Positions 39,401 to 53,100 are shown, numbered from the stretch's first letter. The stretch: 64,000 nucleotides of DNA from Atrichornis clamosus (GCA_013400975.1 WBMZ01008694.1:273391-337390), one strand, 5' to 3'. Numbers and translations: made by a program. The notes: generated by a model not told the origin, from the sequence alone.

Positions 39401-42400
39401 ATAGGTTCACTGGTGTGGTACAAGGTCTGAAACTGTGGAAGGGGTAAGTGTCTACAAGAATTTCAGACTGTGGAGAAAGCTAGCTAGTATGCCACTGCAT
39501 CGGGCCAGATACTATATTATAATAAATCACACAATCCAAACAACTTCAGAACTTCTCTCATTTTATAGAAAGATATTATGCTGCTTCTGTGTGCTGAAAG
39601 AAAGTACACTTTGACACAGCTATAATCACAAGGAAAGTAATGCTCTAAAAGGAAAATGAAATAGGACAGTATATTGTGCTGGTAGATAGCAAAATAAGTG
39701 AACTCATCTTTTCTGCAAGTATATTCCCCAAACTAGAGTTGAAAACTGATTTAATTTCTGTAATAAATATTCTAAGAGAGAGAAATCCAACCTTTTGCTT
39801 TCTGACACAAAACATATTTGTTATTCATAATAAAGTGTTTGGATTACTAGCCTCAGCTATTTTCCCTTTTTTTTTCTTTAATGTGTTCCTTTGTGTTCTG
39901 TAGTGGGTTATTTTCAATGCCTGAATAAGTAACATGGTTCCAAGTGTGGAAGCAGTAGCAATGAGGGAGCTGTAGAGAAACCAGCAATAGGTTCTTACAG
40001 TATATATGAACAGTATTTCTTGGTCAGTCTCCTTCTGGAGCTCCCCCACCCTAAGGGAGCCCGAGTGCCCTGCTTGGACATGAGTGGGAAGGAGATATTG
40101 CATCAAGCCACGCAATCGGTATGAAGACCCTGGACCTGGATGGGTCTGGTTCTCTCCAGATAGCCAGCAGAACTAGGGAATGTGTGTGGAAGCTGTTACA
40201 CCCACACTTTGACCAAGCTAATGCAAAGATGGTCACATAATAAAGCATTCTCGAAGAAGAATGCAAAAATTTCTTCTTGCCATTGAGCTAGTGGTTGGTC
40301 TCGAGGTAGCTAATATCTGCTTTGCTAGTGGCGTTTATAAATAAGGGAAATTGATGGAATTATCTAAAAGGAGAGTTTTACTTTCAATTCATGTCAGGTA
40401 AAACAGGAAGTCTCTATTTTTGCCTCCCTATACCTGCTTAAACTGCAGCAGGTACTTTCTAGCATTGCCAATTTTTGTATTTCCTGACCAGCAGAACCTT
40501 TCTGTTCCCAGCTTTTTAACCTCACCTGCACAGTCTCTGCCAATGATTAAAGTCCAGATTGGATTCCATATCTCCATATTATCTTGCAGAAGCTGAAGCA
40601 TGCACACAGCTCCAAATTTAACACTGTCTTCATAACCACATGCTCTACTCTGGGACAATGACAGAAATGTTAATTTGAAATTTGAGAGTCCTCAAAAAAT
40701 GACTTATTAATACTCCCTCCCACATCCAAGGAAAGGACAGATAAGATGCAACATACCTCTGAGTGATGCCAGGGCAGCTGTCTGCTTCCCAGGGCTGTGA
40801 TTCAGTCTGTCACACTGAGGTCTGCCTGTGGAATGACCTGTGTTGTATGCAATGACTTCTGTATTAAAAGATCACTTCTCACTTTTGAACAACATTAAAT
40901 TTTAGAAACAGAACTGCTCTTTACTGGGGCGTGCTCATTTCCAGCCTGTGTCTTCCAGACCAAAATCAACAAGGGCAAGACAGCTTGTATTTATTCCTTG
41001 TCGAAGACAGAGGTAAGGGAAGATCCATCCTTGTCTAAAATGTGATTTCCTGATCTGTAACCAGTACCCTCACCTGAAACCCACTCTGGCCCATTGATCT
41101 TTGTGCATTTCATGTACTGGTAACATAGATTCCCACACCACCTCCAGATCCTATGCCATCCTGAAAAGAAAGGTGTGACACCCTCCAATATAGGATATGA
41201 TTAATTGAAGGCATTGAGTTTTGAGCAGGCAGAGTGCTAAGGAACTCTTGCACCACAGTCTTATACTGTCAGTGTTGATCCTGTAAATTTTGTGCGTGAA
41301 TTCTTTCAAAAATGTGCTTTTCCCAGCAGTCAAACATGTGGTGTGTATCTCTTTATATCAATGATGGTTGTCTATTTATGTTAATTTTGCAATACTTTTT
41401 ATTTTATGGGAGCACACAAGGCTGTTCAATTTTCTCTATTATGTGACATTCTCCTGGGCAAGGTATCACTTCATTATTTTTCTGTTTAGTTTTTTTAATG
41501 ACCCTGTGTTTACACAGCAGCCTTGCAAACAGCATGCCATCATCACTTTTTCTTACAAATGAAACAAATAGCTGACTTTTCCTGTTCATTTTCCAAATGT
41601 CATTTTATAAATTCACCTGATTTGTACCCACTGAAAGTATTGTGGGTAGGTTGTGCTATTTACATATTTCCATAAGCAAAATTTTAAGCTAATTTGTTCC
41701 TGTTTCTAACATTTTCAATACTTTTTCTTTGAAAGTTTCAAAGAAGGCTCTGGATAATTAGTTCAAATGCTGAAATCACATTTTTTTATTATGTGTTGTC
41801 TTGATATTCATGACTATAGGGATAAAATGTCAGCTATTTATAGGGTTGGGTTTTTTAAAAAGTATGAAAACAATTATTTTATCCTTAAAAGTAGTTATAA
41901 TGAAAAATAATCCATCTCTATACCCTTCTAAAATTCTCATGCAATTTATCTCTCACTGTCTTTTATATCAAATGTGTTCAATTTAGAAGACTGAACATGG
42001 AGCATCTAAAGATCTAACATCTTAAGATGGATCTGGACTTTTTTCTGCTACTTAAAATTTAATACAGTGCAAATAGTGTGCACTGGAAATGCTTGCCAGC
42101 ACCTGTGCTAACAATTCAGAAGGCGGAAGAGGATTTAGATCATTCCTCCAAAGCTCTACATTAGCTCTGCAGTACCAGTCTTGGTAAAAAATTTTAACAT
42201 ATATGTAATAAAGCAACTTGAAATCCTGACGTTACAGCAGTCAAAGAAACTGTGGCAAATAATTTTGAAAGCATTATAAGTTCTCTTGCTAATTTAGTGA
42301 TACACGTTGGCATGTGACTACTGAAAAGAACTACTCCAATTTATTTAACTGACTGAGGCTTGGTCTGTGCAGATTTCAAAACACATAGAATATCTATGCT

Positions 42401-43944
42401 TTTGTATTATTTTTTTCTCCTTTTGACTAAAGTCCTATAAAAAGTTGAATCTTATTGGATAGTCATTTTGTTTAGGACAGTGGTCTTATATCTAAGTGAA
42501 CAATTCACATGTCAGAGTGGTATTTTCTTCATGGACATATTGCCAATTTTATATAGAAATCCCCTTTAAAATCTATTCTTCCCTTGCTATATTTTTGCAT
42601 ATGTGCAGGGAGTAGGAATGCTGAATGTCCCAAAGATTATATTTTAACAGAGTCATTCATTACCCCGACCATTTTAGATCTAACTCCACATTAATTTTTC
42701 TAAGTTTTTGATTATTTGTCATTTCATGTATGTGAAAGTTGCACTCAGGTAATGTGACTGATGTGTTTATAGCATGTGAAAGACTTGCATTTCAACAATG
42801 TGTTTGACTATGATGGTATTTATGTCAAATAATTAAGTTTCCCCAGTTGATGACCACATATCTGTTTATATATTTCATCCTGGTGAAGGGTTGCAATATT
42901 TTCCTCAAAGAAAATACATATCATATTTCATTTCCTCATGCAGCTAATGTTGAGACAGTGGTTGTGGGGGTTCTTATCTTTAAACTAGGGGCTAAAGCCA
43001 ATGTTCATTTTCTTACTTGTTTAAAAGAAGAGCTGTACTTAAGTGTACTGCCCTGTTTCTTTGACAAGTAAATGGAAAAACAAGCTTCTAGTTTACCTGA
43101 GTATTTTAAAGGATTTCTTCCAAAAAGGTATATTCTTCTGCTGGAATTTTACATTTCTTTACCTTCAGCAGGGACAGAATTTAAAGCCCTGAGAGCAGCT
43201 CCCAGTAATTTTTCTGAAAGTCCCTAATCAAGTAACCAGTGAAGAAATTTGGTCCTACATAGGGATTTCTAGGGTGAGGAGGATTTGTCTGAGCAGTCTG
43301 TTTCTGAAAGAAGAAAGCTATTTTCTTTCCTCTCATGAAGGGCTTTTGATGATACAAACATAAAGAATTCCTGGCAAAAGGAAAACAAAAGATTTCTTAT
43401 CTGCAAGTAGAAACGATATCTCTTTTGATAAAGACAATGATGTTTTGTATTAAAAGCAGAGCTCAGGTTGGAGTTACACTCTTTGTGTGACGATTTCCTA
43501 CCTCAAGCCGTCAAAGACTTGCAAGCACCATTTTGAATAAACTACCACTCAAAAATTAAAACAGGGGAAAACCACCAGCCCTGAAGGTAAGAGATCATGA
43601 ATAGGTGTTGCACTCTCTTTTACAGAATGGGATGCAGATCTCGAAGAGCAAAGTGACAGGGGCAGAGACGTGGTGGGGTGGAGTGTTTCAGCCGACGGCA
43701 GCAGGGAGAGGAATTATGTCCTGAAGGCAGTGGGAGGAAGTGTAATACTGCAGTGATCGCTGCAGACTTATTACCTACAGAGATATCCCAGCCCAAACTA
43801 AGTAGCTACCTGTTTCCCTTTTTTTTTAATGGCTGCTTCCTGTTTGTTTGTTGCTTATTTTAATTCTTCTTATTTTTAAACCTCATTCCTAACAAAGATA
43901 GCATATGATGTAAAAACAAACAAAACAAAATCCCAAACTAGTAA
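36441..43944. other. Unique AT-rich non-coding DNA
   Basis: No further dynein-like exons are seen on either strand, which argues against a live dynein gene spanning this place. A stretch around 39,990-40,270 has an LTR-like arrangement (see findings). T-runs and A-runs occur, but no gene or RNA is recognised. Confidence 0.55.
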
Positions 43945-44150
43945 GTAAATTTTCTATCTGCTACCCCAGCTTCAATAAACTAGTAGCTTCTTTTCAACCA
44001 AGTAATTTATTTTTGCCTATTAACGGTTTTAAGGAACAGGCTACTACTGAGTAAATTTTCTATCTGCTACCCCAAACTGAACAAACTGGTAGCTCATTTT
44101 CAGGTCATTTATTTTTGCCTATTACAGTTTTAAGGAATAGATTATAATTA
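43945..44150. repeat. Imperfect tandem duplication, period about 106 bp
   Basis: Copy 1 starts at 43,945 and copy 2 at 44,051, both with 'gtaaattttctatctgctac'. Later shared blocks include 'atttatttttgcctatta' and 'gttttaaggaa'. Copy 2 is shortened by several small deletions. Substitutions and indels place this duplication as clearly older than the one at 33.8 kb. Confidence 0.92.
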
Positions 44151-46845
44151 ACGTGCTGATATTGAAAAGGGGCTGTTTATCTATGTTCTTTTTAATACAA
44201 CATGGGGAAAGAGATTAAAAGTCAAAATAAAGTGGAATATTTATTATATTGCCCATCTGTTAGTTACATTTAGTTTTTGCATCCCTGGACTGTGTGGAAA
44301 ATAAGTTTGCATTAATTAATTCAAGCAATTCTCTGTTGTACTATCCACACATGATGTGTAATAGTCGCAGCCTCTTTCAGCTCTCAAAAAGAGTGAAGAG
44401 AAAAGATAGAGATTTATTTGAAGAGGTGAAATGATAACTTAGCAGGGGAATCTTTTAGTAGTGAGAGAGGTTGTGGTTTGGGGTGGGTTATTTTTGTTTT
44501 GGTGAGTTTTTGGGGGGGTTTTTTCCTGATATAATTGCCTTCACACACACGTGAAAAAAACCTACAAACTGTAACAATAATAACTGAACTTCTTCCTTCT
44601 GACTATCTGCAGTTAAGTTGGAAACAATGCATCATTCTCTGTACTTTTTGCCCCTGCCCTGTATGACAGCACTATATCTTTGATGCTGGATTTCCAGTAG
44701 GTAACCTCGTTACTTTGATGAAATGTCTTTGAGAGGTGGGTTCACAGAAGAGAGTTCACTAGTCTTACTGTCATAAAATGGAATTTTGAAAGAAAAAGCA
44801 AGAATAGGAGCTGCTTGCTCTTATGCTTAGGGAACACTTTGTTTCACTCCAAAACATGAGGATTTCTTGCATCATGCATATAGAAATAATTTTCCAATTA
44901 ACTGCATTATTTTTGCTGACTAGTTTAGTTTGGTTATTATTGTCTCATTTCAGAGCTGTGTCCAGCAGCCTAGTGCACTGCATATCACCACTTCTCTACA
45001 CATGCTCTCCACACTCTAGGTTGGAAAAAGAAGAAAAGGACCCAGTATGGCTCCTACTGGGATCCTACTAATCTCCAGTAGGGTTTCAAGATGGTCCGCT
45101 GTGAGGGTTGAAAATGTGACAGTCTAATATTTATTGTAAACTAAACCACTGTTTCATTGTTTGTTTGTGGCAACTCATCAGTTTTTCTTTTTACCAATCA
45201 ACCTTGTTGTTAAATTAGGGAAAAAACAAAGCCTTGCGGAAAAGCAAATATTTCATCTAAAGCTGAATTGTCTCAGGTAAATAAAATTTTTAGAGGTAAA
45301 TTTCTTGAGATTTGCCATTACATTCAGGAGAGATTTATCAAACCTTTTTCTGTGTGTAATTTTAGAAACTCCAACTAGGGAAATATTTTTACAACTAAAT
45401 AAGTAGCTCAGCTTCACTGGGGAACAGGCTACAGAGATTGCAAGCACTGACAGTTTTGCTGAGATAGTTTCATGGCCTTCTAGCACAAAGTGATGAGCAA
45501 AGAAAACTGCAACTCCTGATTAAAAAGAAATTCACTTATTTAACATTCTTGCTTTTAATATCAATTTAGCCTTCAAGTAGCCAGCGTGAAAGCAGATGCA
45601 ACACTGCATGTCTTGCTCGTATGCATCGTATGCTTTCATTTTAATTTGGAGCTGAAGTTTGACCTAATTTAAAGTTTCCCAGTCTTATAATTATAAATTG
45701 GATGTATTCCAATGGCTATTGTTGTATCAAATATGCTTTTTAAATGAGTTCCAGATTTTTAGTTCTTGTCACAAGATCTGTCTTTGCAACCCATGGGTGA
45801 CAAGGGAAAAATCTGTCCTCGTCCTCACTGCAAATCTGAAAGTTAATTTCCAGACATTGGAAGTGTTGATTTTCAGTGAAACAATCAGAGATGTCAGCTT
45901 GCCAAAATTAACTCCTCATGATGGTAGCAGAGGGTATTTTCCTTGGAGGCATCTATTTTATACTCACATTCCCTATTGTCTGCTTGTTCTCAGGAGGAGC
46001 TGGTGGAGTCCCCTGCTGCCCATATACCTTTACTGACCATTACAGAAAAAACACCTCTGTGAAACTATTTCTGTTTCAAGTGTGTTGGCACGTTCAATCA
46101 TGAGGTATCAACTATTTCTCTCGAACAGAAAGCTTCCTTGAATGTTTGGGTTCCGGTTTTGCATTGCATAGTGCAAATTTGTGCATTCATACAGGTGAAT
46201 TCATGGCTTTAGCTTACAAATTGCCCTCTTTGTAGAAATTTTGTGGGTTTCCGTGATGCTGGGCTGGGAGACAGGAGCCAATGCCCTCCTGCAGGAGCAC
46301 TGACCCCCTTCCTCACCTGCTGCTCCAGGGTAAGAAGCGCTGCCCAGCCCTCTCAGCCCCTGACACAAGCACAAAGCAACACATATGTTTAACACCAGAA
46401 CCAAACCAAACACCCAGATGACACTGAGTGCTCCATTGAACTCCCCACGTGAATATATAAATATATATTAACAATGTGCTTGATTTCCCATTTCTGCAGT
46501 AACATTGTTAAAAAACAAGTATGATATGCTTTTTAAAAACAAAAAAGCAGACATGTTTTGTCAGGATGATTTAAGACCACATGCAGTAAAAATAATCTAA
46601 CAAAGAGAAGAATTAAGATCTGGCTGAAAATGGGATTAGCCTGCAATCATCAGAGGTGTAATCAGAGGTACTGGCAGTGGAATGTTTAACCACCTGTCAG
46701 AGGGGCTGCTCTAGTTGCCCCTGAGTGCAGGATGAGCATGGCTAAACTGGCAGGTAAAGTGGGTTAGTCCAAATCCCAAAGAAATAGACAGAGGCTAATG
46801 CAGTCTGAAATAAATTTCAGATGCTGGGTTTTGTCTCATCATTGA
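44151..46845. other. Unique non-coding DNA
   Basis: A G/T-rich low-complexity stretch lies near 44,470-44,525. A 70-codon minus-strand ORF at 46,201-46,413 begins with a hydrophobic stretch but lies in a short GC-richer patch without a recognisable family. No gene could be supported. Confidence 0.55.
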
Positions 46846-46850
46846 GGAAG
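46846..46850. other. Target-site duplication, left copy (GGAAG)
   Basis: The five bases directly before the LTR's TG start are repeated exactly after its CA end at 47,430-47,434. A 5-bp duplication is usual for ERVL-type and some ERV1-type integrations. Confidence 0.85.
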
Positions 46851-47429
46851 TGTGCTGGTGTTGGCTGGGATGGAGTTAATTTTCTTCGTAGTAGCTAGCA
46901 TGGGGCTGTGGCTTTGACTTGTGCTGAAAACAGCGTTGGTGATTCAGGAATGTTTTAGTTATTGCTGTGGCGTACTTACACAGAACCAGGGCCTTTTCTG
47001 CTTCTCACATCAGCCTCCAGAGAGGAGGCTGGCAGTGCACAAGGAGCTGGGAGGGGACACAGCTGGGAATGCTGTTCCCACTGACCTATCTCCTACAATA
47101 TGGCATCATGCTCAGCATATAAAGCTGGGGGAAGAAGAAGGAAGAGGGGACATTTAGAATGATGGTGTTTGTCTTCCCAAATAACTGTTATGGATGGTGG
47201 AGCCCTGCTTCCCCGGGGATAGCTGAACATCTGCCCACCCATGGGAAGTGATGGATAAATTCCTTGTTTTTCTTTCTTTGTGTGCATGGCTTTTGCTTTA
47301 TCTCCTAAACTGTCTTTATCTCAACCCATGAGTTTTCCTGCTTTCACCCTTCCAATTGTGTGCCCCATCCCACCTGGGGGAGCGAGCAAGCAGCTGCTTG
47401 GGCATTAGTTACTGGCTGGGGTTAAACCA
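46851..47429 (+). mobile_element. Endogenous retrovirus solo LTR (avian ERVL-like)
   Basis: The element starts TGTGCTGG, ends GGTTAAACCA and is 579 bp long. The interior matches an LTR type I recall as common in bird genomes: a 5' part around 'gctgggatggagttaatttt', a promoter part with TATAAA at 47,118-47,123, and a 3' part reading 'tctttatctcaaccca' and 'ggctggggttaaacc'. Both termini fit TG...CA, and a perfect 5-bp duplication flanks them. No internal retroviral sequence is present on either side, so this is a solo LTR left by recombination between the two LTRs of a provirus. It encodes no protein; ORFs of 78 and 64 codons inside it are incidental. The ERVL assignment is inferred from remembered family appearance and duplication length. 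Confidence 0.92.
47118..47123 (+). promoter_or_regulatory. TATA box of the solo LTR
   Basis: TATAAA lies about 270 bp into the LTR in a GC-richer context followed by a purine-rich run, the usual place for a U3 promoter. It could drive plus-strand transcripts into flanking DNA. Activity is not shown by sequence. Confidence 0.6.
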
Positions 47430-47434
47430 GGAAG
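47430..47434. other. Target-site duplication, right copy (GGAAG)
   Basis: It is identical to the five bases before the LTR. The match places the element boundary exactly after the terminal CA. Confidence 0.85.
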
Positions 47435-50001
47435 GCTCTATCCAGTGAAGGTTGGGGTTTGGGTGCTCAACTGAGAGCCAAGAAGTTATTACTCTGTCAT
47501 AACCTGGTCTTGTTCATGTGAGAGCTTTTGCCTGTCATTGCTGCTGTGGGTTGACAGGGACTGACCCACCTGTGTCGTGGGTGCTGAGCAGGGCACATTT
47601 GTGCAATGCTGCGGTTTCTTACAGCCACCCCATTCGTACAAGGTTTTCTTACCCTCGTGTTTTTGTTTTACTAGTGTTGTTCCCCCTCTTGTTTTCAGAC
47701 AATCAAGAATATGTTTCTTGATGTTTTACTCTGGGAATACCAACACAAGGCTTTGCAGGAGGAGACCCATCCTAACAAGTCACCTCTAACAAGTTGCTTT
47801 AGCCAAGCCCTGAACTGGGATTTCCAATCTATTTAAACAAGCTATGATCTCTCCTTATCAGAAATCACATCTCAGTGGAGACTTTATCAGACATACTCAG
47901 TATGGCCCGTTATGGTTAGCAATATGACCCTTTAAATCAAAATTATTTTAGGAGGCTATTTGTTGCTGGAAATGAAAAGTGAGGTATTCTAAATGGGTTT
48001 TTAAACTAAGGAAATAAAGGACTCAGGTCTTCATTGCTGGGCTTGGAAACTCTCCAAGGAAGATTTTTAAAGTTTATATCTTGTTTACTGTGTGTTCTCA
48101 CTCACATATCAGATAAAATGTTATGTTTTCTTACCTTCACAGCTACTGATGAAAAAGTTTAACAAACAGCCAAATGCAGGAATTTACAAAAAATAATGTC
48201 CAGGAGGATATAGAAGACAGTTCTATCCAAGACGAACAGTGTAGCTCATCAAAGCAGAAACATTTTATTTATTTTTACCATCAGTTTAGATGTAAATTCA
48301 TGAGCAACACACCATTTTTGGATACTGTTCATTTTGTCTTATCTTTTTTTAAGACAAGAAAATGAGAACAAAGCCATTAGTATCTCTGGTTCATATTTTC
48401 CTCAGTTTATAATGACACACCAGGAGACTCATAAGGACTAGAAATAAATGTCTGCAAAAACCCCTGTGTTCTTTTTCTTCTTAGCAAGCAATTGTACAAT
48501 TAGAATTGACTTTTAACTTCAATTAATATATGAAAAAGTCTGTATAAGACATTGAAGATTCTATTCTAAAATCAATCAAACATCTTCCTCACATGAAACC
48601 CCCAGTTCAGGTCCACCTTATGTTATAAATAATAGAGCAGGAGAAATTTCACTCTTTCATTGCAGCTTTGAAAAAAAAAAAAGTGAATCCTATGCAATAA
48701 GGTTTTAGCACCTGTGTTCTGAAGGTGTAATCCTACAAGAGTAGCAATTTGCTAAATATGAATAATTTATTTTTTTTTAATAGGGCTCATCTGTATAGTT
48801 TGTTGTGCAGTCTGAAATGAGAGATTAAATATATAATGAAAAGAGTTTGTCCCTTACAGTTGTAGCTGTACCATATTTATGAAGACTAATAAAATCAGTA
48901 TGTACAGGGCTATCATTTCAACAACTGTTGAAAAATCACTGATGAGTGGCCTATGACTACCACATTGACCTGAAGACTAGAAAATAGACACTGATTGCTC
49001 TATCCTGGCTGAAAAGCAAACAAATATGAAGTTTGTGGAAGAATCAAGGCATTATCCAAAAGTTTTCGGTTACTTGCAAGTTTCCTAATCTTGACTGCAT
49101 GCATAATAAACTGTGTCTAATTAAGGGATCTCTTTGCTGAGTGTTTATTTCTTGCTTGTAACATGAAAAGTAGATGAATTTTGAGTTAAATACAGCCTTT
49201 TTTGTATCTATTGTCAATTTTATTTACAAACACATTGCTACTGCTTAGTTTTAATTGAGACAGTCTTGGAAAATTGAATTTTTGGGCCAGGGACACCAGG
49301 CACAACATCCTTAATTAACTAGAGGACATTTTTTTATGTCTTCATTCTTCAAATCCTTCTAGATTTTTAAAGTGAGGCTTTGCAAGGATCTTTTTGTCGG
49401 TAGATTATAAGAGATTAAAGGCTTTTTTTACTTAGAGGGTAATGAAATCTTACAGCATACCTCCTGAAGGTTACTTACGTTGAATCTGTTTTATGTCCTT
49501 GCAACTATTTGTACTTTGCAGTTGCCTTTTGCTTCAACCTCCTGAACATATGGGACACTTTACTATCATGCACAGAGTGTAATAAACCATTAGACTCTTT
49601 GTTAATCTCTTCTGATTTCTATGTAATACTGGGATGCACTGAATCCCCTCCCCAGATTCACCCCAAATAATTCTATGACAATAAAACAATTATGATACCA
49701 CCTATAAGTAATTAATAATACAATTTTAACTAATTTTGAAAGATACTGTAGATTTTGTGCTAGACAAATTGTAAGTGATGATAGCATACAAAAAAAAAAA
49801 GCCCAAACTCCCCATACAAACTATATAAATAAGGTGGGTTTTTCTGCTAACTACTTTTCCATGTGAAGAAATCTTTGCCCAGTTAACCAGACAGCAATCC
49901 CAGAGCATTAAAAAATGTAAACTGTTTAAGTGAAAAAACAGCGGCTGCTCCTTCATTTTGAAGTAGGGAAGAGAAAGAATATTAGCTATTTGGCCTTGAA
50001 G
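47435..50001. other. Unique AT-rich non-coding DNA
   Basis: Short A-runs occur near 48,669 and 49,790. No gene, RNA gene or recognisable element is visible. Parts of 48,800-49,150 are evenly AT-rich and repeat-free, but I found no specific motif cluster worth calling. Confidence 0.55.
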
Positions 50002-50172
50002 ATCACAGAATCATGGAATGGTTGGGGCTGAAAGAGACCTCTGAACCATCCAGCCCATCTCCCCTGCTAAAGCAGGCTCACCTGGAGAAAACTGCACGGC
50101 ATCATACTCAGGTGGGTTTTGTACATCTCTAAAGAAAGAGACACCGCAACCTCTTTTTCCCAGTGCTGCACT
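50002..50172 (-). mobile_element. CR1 LINE 3'-end fragment, minus orientation
   Basis: Read on the plus strand, it opens with the reverse complement of a CR1 tail: 'atcacagaatcatggaatgg', then 'gagacctctgaaccatccag', a conserved segment around 'aaagcaggctcacctggag', and 'agtgctgcac'. The terminal repeat therefore lies at the left edge and the element points leftward. The internal words differ from those of the fragments at 16.4 and 57.4 kb, indicating a different CR1 subfamily. The 5' side fades near 50,170. Confidence 0.88.
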
Positions 50173-53100
50173 TTAGGTAAATCGCTTGGTCTGGGCTACA
50201 TTTCACCCGACTCTGATTAAGAAGTCTAAGTCAGAGACAATAACTTTTCACTGCCGTGGCAAGAGAGGTAGACATGGGGATATTTCCAGAGGGTTATTCA
50301 CTGGATGAGCCTGGGGTCACATCTAACTTTAAACACTTAAATTAGGCAGAAAAACATTGTGCTTTTTCCCCTGACTCATAGGATAATGGCACAGAGAGCC
50401 TGGACAATAAACATGTTTAATACAGAGAGGTACTCAGGAAACCTGATATTGGAGGTAATATCAATATCGCAAATGAATACACAGACAGAACTTGCCAGGA
50501 CATTCCCAGACAGGAGAGCACTTCCAGGAGTTCTGGGATTTACTTTTTGTTTATTTTTAGGGTCTAGTTTGTTCAAAGTATGAGTGAGGCTTTAATTGAG
50601 TGGCAATTTGAGAGAATAAAGCTCCTTTGGTAGAATAATTAACATTACTTTAATTAACGTTGAGTAATTAATGTTTCTTTAATGTTACAGGAGAGAAAAG
50701 AAATTTACTGCTCATGCCCTGATTACGAATTAACCAGTTTTGCAGGAACTTTAAAGAAATGTTCATGCTTTCATTAAGGGTGTAGGTCTGAAGATGCTGA
50801 TTGCTGTGAAAAAATTCAACTAGAAGTGGGAAAAATGAGTCAGTTTCACCAGATTTGCACTGATCTTGCTCTTCTTAATTCTTCACATACCTGATCAATT
50901 TACAAAGTTCCCACCCCACAGCCAAAAAAAATTCATCTTAGAATAGGTGTTATCTGATTTATAATAACTGAAAGCAGATTGTGCTATACACAGAAAGCTA
51001 GGAATTTTACTTTAGATAAGTAATAAATAGAAAGTGTAGCATTTAACATTTCAGTTTGTATACATTTATTTAACTTTCATATTACCACTTTACTGCCAAT
51101 TTTTATATCCCTGTGAAGCTTTTCCACAGAAAACCTTTCCTTCAGTTACAATTCATTTTTGTTCTTGATTCGCATAATAAGAGGCATAGTTACTCGTGTT
51201 GAACATGAGCATTCATAGCAATAGATTTCAATTTTGCACGAAAATTCCAAATGTCTATAAAGAACCTTAAAATGTTATACTTTAAATTCTGAGGAGAGCA
51301 TTATCTACTCTGGAGCACAATTTGGTGTCTCAGGAAAATAAATTGATAGAAATAGGTTAAAAAGTTAACTGAATTTTATTTAATTAGCATGTTGCTAAAG
51401 TTTTAAGTGGCAGATGTCATTTGGAATAGATCCTATTCTCCAGATACACAATCAAAATAATCAATAAAACATATTTGCTTCAATGCTTTCTCAACTTGTA
51501 GAAAATAGAAATTCTGTCTCTCATCTGCAATGTGCTGCTCTCAATTCTTATGTGTTAAAGGTGCTGTTTTCCCTGATGAAAATTAACAAGAAAGTGTTTT
51601 TTATATCCCCAGCTATTTAAGCCTACTCCAAAGAGCTGGCTGGATCCAGTATTTTCACACAGATGCAGAAAGTGACAGTCAGATGTCTCCATATGAGCTG
51701 TTGCTCAGTTTTGGATGCTGTTCTGGCCACGCTCAGGCTGCTATTTTTTAGTACAACAGCATTGTCCTTTATCACCTGTATAATTCCAAGGAGTAAGAGG
51801 GAATAAGTGGGAGAAGGGGATGCACGCTCAGGATTTCGTGGGAATAGCAGCCATTTCTTTACTATCTGTCTTAAAATGGAGACCAGTCAGGGTTTGCTCA
51901 TTCTACAGAGAGACAATTTTCTGCTTGAGATGCTGCAGATTAATTGCCAAGTGTCTCAGCTCTCCCAGGAGAGGTGGTGGAAGGTGTATTGATAGTACCT
52001 GCAGATAGCCAGGAGATATGAGCAGTTAATGGGATTCAACAAGTCACCTCCCCAAAGGGAGAAAAAGCTTCTGGTCTTAACTTAAAAATCAAATTCACCT
52101 GTCAGAGAAGCTCTTTGGCTTTGCAAGGTTAAGAGTTTCTCTGCATACTCGGGATTTCTGCACTTAACTGCACGATTTTTGTACAAAGTGGGGGCCACTG
52201 CTTTGGTCAAGATTTTCCCTGTAAGTGCAGTGCAAGGGTGAGTAAGAGCTCTCCTTTGGGTAGCCCATGGAGTTTGACCCCTCTAGGGCTCATTCCCAGC
52301 CTAGTCCTGGGGATGTGATTTGTGAAGGAGTGGGAAAATTCCCCATGGTGATGATACATGCTGTAAGGGATGGACTTGAACCAAATCTATGTTTCAGGGC
52401 TACCTCAGCAATGTGCAGCGCTGCCCGCAGTGCCCTGAAGGACTGCACTCCCACCCATGTGCTGCTGAAGTGGGTGGATGCTCTGCTTCCATTCTCCATC
52501 AGGCTCAGGAATGTATCAACTGAAAGCTGGGAAGCAACTGGTTCATAAGACTTCATTGGTGAGGCTTGTAAAGCACCATTTTAGCACACTGCTGCCTGTG
52601 AAGTCCGTGATCCCTTAAGAATCACGGTAATTTTTGGCCTCTTGCCCACTATGTTGTGGAAGCAATTCCCCACATACATAAAACAGGTGCTAATGCACCC
52701 TCCAGCAGATTTCAAAGGCAAGGTCACATGATTTGGGAAGGCTTAAGGAACAGTGGAAGTATCTACATGCACAGGGCTGACAACAAGACAACAAGGTAAG
52801 ATGCCAGCATTTGCAGGTTGTATTCAACAGTGAAATTGAGTAGAGAACAACTTGGAGGAGTTCAGCAGACCATGGAGTAAGAAGGTATTGAACATTTGGG
52901 TGAAGTATGTGCAGCTGGTTAGACAAGCCAGCGTGGCAATAACTTGGGTGAAAATCTAATTGTCCTACAGGTTCCTTGTTCACAAATTTTACTGTGAAAA
53001 ATGTGTATAAAAGCAAGGTAACTGTAAACAATAATTCAAGTAGAATAAATGCATTGAGAATTAAAAAATCAGGATTGTTTCTTGAATAACAAATAAGAGG

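Noticed and set aside
46201..46413. 70-codon minus-strand ORF with a signal-peptide-like start
   Set aside because: Only the hydrophobic start is suggestive. The rest has no recognisable features, and the ORF sits in a short GC-rich patch.
52267..52556. Facing ORFs of 93 (+) and 88 (-) codons
   Set aside because: Openness on both strands is typical of a GC-richer patch. Neither translation is recognisable, and no splice context supports one over the other.
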